From positions 1-48,762 of the forward strand of contig JAUNVF010000011.1 of NCBI GenBank assembly GCA_030537815.1: a stretch of 48,762 nt of DNA. The letters are read 5' to 3'. Below are positions 46,071 through 48,762 of this stretch, in pieces; within the stretch, counting starts at the first letter, position 1, and each line of letters begins with the position of its first letter. Source of the DNA: Tissierellia bacterium. GTDB taxonomy: Bacteria > Bacillota > Clostridia > Tissierellales > Peptoniphilaceae. Below the pieces are notes generated by a model. The model worked only from the letters and a program-made list of their open reading frames with translations. It was not told where the DNA came from and ran no database searches. The translations under genes and the position numbers were made by a program.

Positions 46071-47342
46071 ATGTTTATTGATGTAGCAAAGATAGAACTT
46101 AAAGCAGGTCGAGGTGGAGATGGAGCAATCGCCTTTAGAAGAGAAAAATTTGAACCACTCGGCGGCCCTGCTGGAGGAGATGGAGGGAATGGTGGAAGCA
46201 TAATTGTCAAAGGCGATTCCGGACTCAGGACCCTCATGGATTTTAGATACAAGAGACATTATAAAGCCGAGAGCGGAGAAAATGGGAAAAATAAAAAGCA
46301 ATATGGGAAGAGCGGCAAAGACCTCGTCCTAAAAGTGCCGGTAGGAACATTGATCAAAGACTATAAGTCGGGCAAGGTGATGTATGATATCAAAAATGAC
46401 GGCGATGAATATATAATTGTAAAAGGTGGAAGGGGCGGCAGAGGAAATGTCAAATTTGCGACATCCGTTAGACAGGCGCCGAGATTTGCCGAGCCGGGAA
46501 AACCGGGTGATGAGAGAACGGTACTATTAGAGCTAAAACTAATAGCGGATATAGGTTTGATAGGGATGCCCAATGTAGGAAAATCATCACTTCTATCGAT
46601 TCTAAGCAATGCGAAACCCAAGATAGCAAATTATCATTTCACCACATTAAGCCCTAATCTCGGTGTAGTAGAGATAGAGCATGGAAAATCTTTCGTGATA
46701 GCCGATATACCTGGATTGATTGAAGGTGCCGGAGAAGGTGCCGGACTCGGCCATGACTTTTTAAGACATATAGAAAGGACAAGAATTTTAGCTCATGTGC
46801 TCGATATTTCGGGCAGTGAGGGAAGAGATCCTCTAGAGGACTTTTATAAAATAAATGATGAATTAAAAGAATACAATCCAGAATTAGCCAAAAAAAAGCA
46901 AATCGTCATCTTTAACAAAATGGATATACCCGATTCAGAACTATACGAGGAAATCGTCAGAGAAGAGTTAGAAAAAGAAGGGTATACAATCGTCGAAACA
47001 TCGGCAGCTACGGGTGAGGGAGTAAAAGAATTATCTTATAAATTATGGGAGATAATCGAAGATACCGATAATGAATACGAGACCTTCGATGAAGAATACG
47101 ACTTTTATGAAGAAGAAAAAGAAGAAGATATAATTATTTCCGTTAAAAATGATATCATTCATGTAGAAGGACCTTTCATAGATGATCTCGTATATAGAAC
47201 GAATTTCGAAAATTATGAGGCATTAAATTTCTTTTATAATACATTGAAAAGAAGAGGAATAATAGATCAACTTAAAGAGATCGGCCTTAATGAAGGAGAT
47301 ACAGTGGTAGTCGGAGATATGGAATTTGAATTTAGAGAGTAG
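46071..47342 (+). CDS. obg: GTPase Obg
   Basis: 423 residues. N-terminal glycine-rich Obg fold (about 1-160), then G domain: GMPNVGKSSLL, DIPGLIEGA, FNKMD, and a C-terminal OCT domain from about residue 340. Involved in late 50S assembly and stress response. GACAGGAGTAAAAT precedes the ATG. Confidence 0.96.
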   Translation: MFIDVAKIELKAGRGGDGAIAFRREKFEPLGGPAGGDGGNGGSIIVKGDSGLRTLMDFRYKRHYKAESGENGKNKKQYGKSGKDLVLKVPVGTLIKDYKSGKVMYDIKNDGDEYIIVKGGRGGRGNVKFATSVRQAPRFAEPGKPGDERTVLLELKLIADIGLIGMPNVGKSSLLSILSNAKPKIANYHFTTLSPNLGVVEIEHGKSFVIADIPGLIEGAGEGAGLGHDFLRHIERTRILAHVLDISGSEGRDPLEDFYKINDELKEYNPELAKKKQIVIFNKMDIPDSELYEEIVREELEKEGYTIVETSAATGEGVKELSYKLWEIIEDTDNEYETFDEEYDFYEEEKEEDIIISVKNDIIHVEGPFIDDLVYRTNFENYEALNFFYNTLKRRGIIDQLKEIGLNEGDTVVVGDMEFEFRE

Positions 47343-47349
47343 GTGAAAA

Positions 47350-47637
47350 ATGATTACCGGAAAGCAAAGATCAGAGCTTAAAAAGATATCTCATTCCCTA
47401 AAACCTCAGATCCTCATCGGAAAAAACGGATTATCAGATAATTTGTTAAAGCAAATCGGTGAGCATCTTGAAAAGAATGAGATAGTCAAGATTAAAGTGC
47501 TAAATAATAATTTAGATGAAAAAGATGAATTAGTTGAATATATTCTTGATAAATTAGAAGCTGAATTCGTCTCTTCACTGGGAAATAAATTTGTTATTTA
47601 CAAAAGAAATGAAGAATCACCAGTTATAGAAATATAA
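47350..47637 (+). CDS. yhbY: RNA-binding protein YhbY (CRM domain)
   Basis: 95 residues. The CRM-domain GxxG loop appears as IGKNGLSDN, with LKPQILIGKNG before it. It binds pre-50S ribosome parts. AGGTGAAAA precedes ATG 7 bases after obg, last gene of the operon. A terminator starts at its stop. Confidence 0.92.
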   Translation: MITGKQRSELKKISHSLKPQILIGKNGLSDNLLKQIGEHLEKNEIVKIKVLNNNLDEKDELVEYILDKLEAEFVSSLGNKFVIYKRNEESPVIEI

Positions 47638-47665
47638 GAGCCGACTTTTGAGTCGGCTCTTATAT
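47638..47665. terminator. Bidirectional terminator between yhbY and lipoprotein gene
   Basis: Perfect 9-bp stem GAGCCGACT / AGTCGGCTC with TTTG loop; TTATATTTG on the right. Confidence 0.8.
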
Positions 47666-48349
47666 TTGCTGATTTAAAACTACTTTAGATATTCCTGATA
47701 TGACAATTAATTGATTATCTTCTAATTTTAGAGAGAATTCACTGTCATTGTCATCATTTTTAACAAAATAATAAATGTCTATTAATTTACCATCCTCATA
47801 TATAGAAATAAAAGATTTATCTCCATATACATTTTTTAAGCTTATCGAGTAATTACCGGCTGGCAATTCCTCGTCAATCAACCAATATCCGGTTGAAAGT
47901 TCAATACTCATATCATCTTCTATAGGCTTAGCATGATAGATATCAACGACAAGGCCATTTCCTATATTCATAATATATCCATTATTTAACGAAGTTCTCA
48001 GAAAATAATCTTTTGGAGAACTAAGATTTGGATAAGACTCCTCAGCAACCAGATTATAACTTTCATCTGTTATAGATAATTTTCCTGCTCCCTTTATATG
48101 TATATCATAAATGCCTTCATCCAGATTAGAATCTTCAATCACATATTCTCCGGGCATAAAAGATTTTACCGGTTTCTTAAAATAATCTTCCTCCACCTCT
48201 ATTACCTCGGTCTTTTTCGGAGGCATTCCTACTATTTCCTTGGACTCGTCATTAGAGATTTCAGAATTTTCCTTATTTGAAATCTGACATGAGACTAAAA
48301 TACCAAATGAAATTATTAAAATTAGGAAAGCAAATTTTCTTTTATTCAA
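47660..48349 (-). CDS. Putative lipoprotein of unknown function
   Basis: 229 residues. A short basic start and hydrophobic signal run to a lipobox (FGILVSC), so it is likely anchored on the outer leaflet of the cell membrane by its cysteine. Two similar segments (EGIYDIHIKGAGKLSITDES at about residue 80 and AGNYSISLKNVYGDKSFISI at about 165) suggest a duplicated beta-rich domain. Start is TTG 48349 with GAGGGG eight bases upstream; a GTG nine bases earlier would sit in that site. Function unknown. Confidence 0.75.
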   Translation of the reverse strand: MNKRKFAFLILIISFGILVSCQISNKENSEISNDESKEIVGMPPKKTEVIEVEEDYFKKPVKSFMPGEYVIEDSNLDEGIYDIHIKGAGKLSITDESYNLVAEESYPNLSSPKDYFLRTSLNNGYIMNIGNGLVVDIYHAKPIEDDMSIELSTGYWLIDEELPAGNYSISLKNVYGDKSFISIYEDGKLIDIYYFVKNDDNDSEFSLKLEDNQLIVISGISKVVLNQQI

Positions 48350-48364
48350 AATAAACACCCCTCA

Positions 48365-48530
48365 AGAGTAAAAATAAGTTAAATTCATTATACATTATAT
48401 AAAATAGAAATAAAAGATAATAAGTCAGTAAATGATATCTGATATCTATTTGGTAGATTAATTGATTAGAATTGTTAAATTTAATATAAAAAAACAACTC
48501 TATTAGCAAAAAAATAGAAAAAAAGTAAAA
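48365..48530. other. AT-rich region before the rRNA-type promoters
   Basis: No gene. Two TATAAT boxes on the - strand at about 48385-48400 may serve the lipoprotein gene; no strong -35 seen. Confidence 0.4.
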
Positions 48531-48536
48531 AAACTG

Positions 48537-48565
48537 TTGACAGAATTTTTCATAGCTGGTATTAT
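48537..48565 (+). promoter_or_regulatory. Strong promoter P1, probably of an rRNA operon
   Basis: TTGACA, 17 bases, TATTAT. First of two tandem promoters facing out of the window. Confidence 0.75.
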
Positions 48566-48635
48566 GATTAAGCTGTCCCGAACGGGAGACAAAAACAAGA
48601 CTGAAAATAAAGTATAAAAAATATTTTAAAAGATG

Positions 48636-48664
48636 TTGACAAGTTTTTGCGAGGATGCTATACT
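48636..48664 (+). promoter_or_regulatory. Strong promoter P2, probably of an rRNA operon
   Basis: TTGACA, 17 bases, TATACT. About 100 bases after P1. Downstream lies an ACCTGGAAAATAAAGTGAAT segment, like the leaders before Firmicute 16S rRNA. The rRNA itself is not in the window. Confidence 0.75.
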
Positions 48665-48762
48665 ATATAAGCACCTCAAGTGAGGGGCAATCGAACCTGG
48701 AAAATAAAGTGAATACTTTGAGGAAAATGTACGAAAATAATTTTGAAATAAAAAGAGCAGAA

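Noticed and set aside
1..48762. Phage, insertion sequence, CRISPR or tRNA genes
   Set aside because: No integrase, transposase, Cas protein, regular repeat array or cloverleaf was found when reading through both strands by eye.

Overview
The window looks like the chromosome of a low-GC, anaerobic, amino-acid-fermenting Firmicute (Clostridia/Tissierellia-like). The evidence is strongly AT-rich DNA with purine-rich Shine-Dalgarno sites, a glycine decarboxylase split into two subunits, an NADP-type secondary alcohol dehydrogenase of the Thermoanaerobacter/Clostridium kind, a rubredoxin, ferredoxin-domain oxidoreductases, thiamin salvage under a TPP riboswitch, and firmicute-specific genes such as prp, cdaA/cdaR and HPr with a Ser46 site. 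Species cannot be fixed from the sequence alone. Almost all genes are on the + strand. I see no phage, insertion sequence, CRISPR array or tRNA.

Layout. 1-1023: 3' part of an ABC substrate-binding protein, closed by a terminator. 1038-7520: a probable operon of a membrane histidine kinase, a NarL-type response regulator, three divergent sugar/hydroxyacid enzymes (NagB-like, triosephosphate-isomerase-like, LarA-like) and a pair of short CHR transporters; this is the best candidate for an undescribed pathway. 8019-10022: secondary alcohol dehydrogenase plus a COG0523 GTPase. 10029-12019: a DUF421 membrane protein and an aldo/keto reductase with ferredoxin domain, both on the - strand. 12069-17870: the complete glycine cleavage system (gcvT-gcvH-gcvPA-gcvPB-lpd). 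17934-22163: TPP riboswitch, then thiW-thiM-thiE-thiD-cytX. 22306-27346: a mixed segment with PAP2 phosphatase, M20 peptidase, degenerate S41 protein, a 91-residue orphan, ferritin, and HPr behind a structured leader.

27438-48762 is mostly housekeeping: a CapA-like protein; cdaA-cdaR-cca-glmM-degV, with a CCA-adding enzyme placed inside the c-di-AMP/cell-wall operon; tig-clpP-clpX-lon-engB (chaperone and protease set); rubredoxin on the - strand; a small HATPase; typA and cls; and L21 leader-rplU-prp-rpmA-obg-yhbY (ribosome assembly). A lipoprotein on the - strand follows. The window ends in two strong tandem promoters, 17-bp spacers each, that resemble the upstream region of an rRNA operon beginning beyond the edge.

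How the genes fit together: glycine cleavage supplies NADH and methylene-tetrahydrofolate, the thiamin cluster salvages thiazole and HMP without de novo synthesis, and the alcohol dehydrogenase can dispose of NADPH. The 1-7.5 kb cluster is inferred to sense an unknown signal and to process a phosphorylated sugar or hydroxyacid, with a nickel-pincer-type racemase homologue at its end. Several proteins look like catalytically altered family members (LarA-like with N at the usual H174 site, NagB-like with T at the D141 site, S41 without its serine, CapA-like without its histidine pair).
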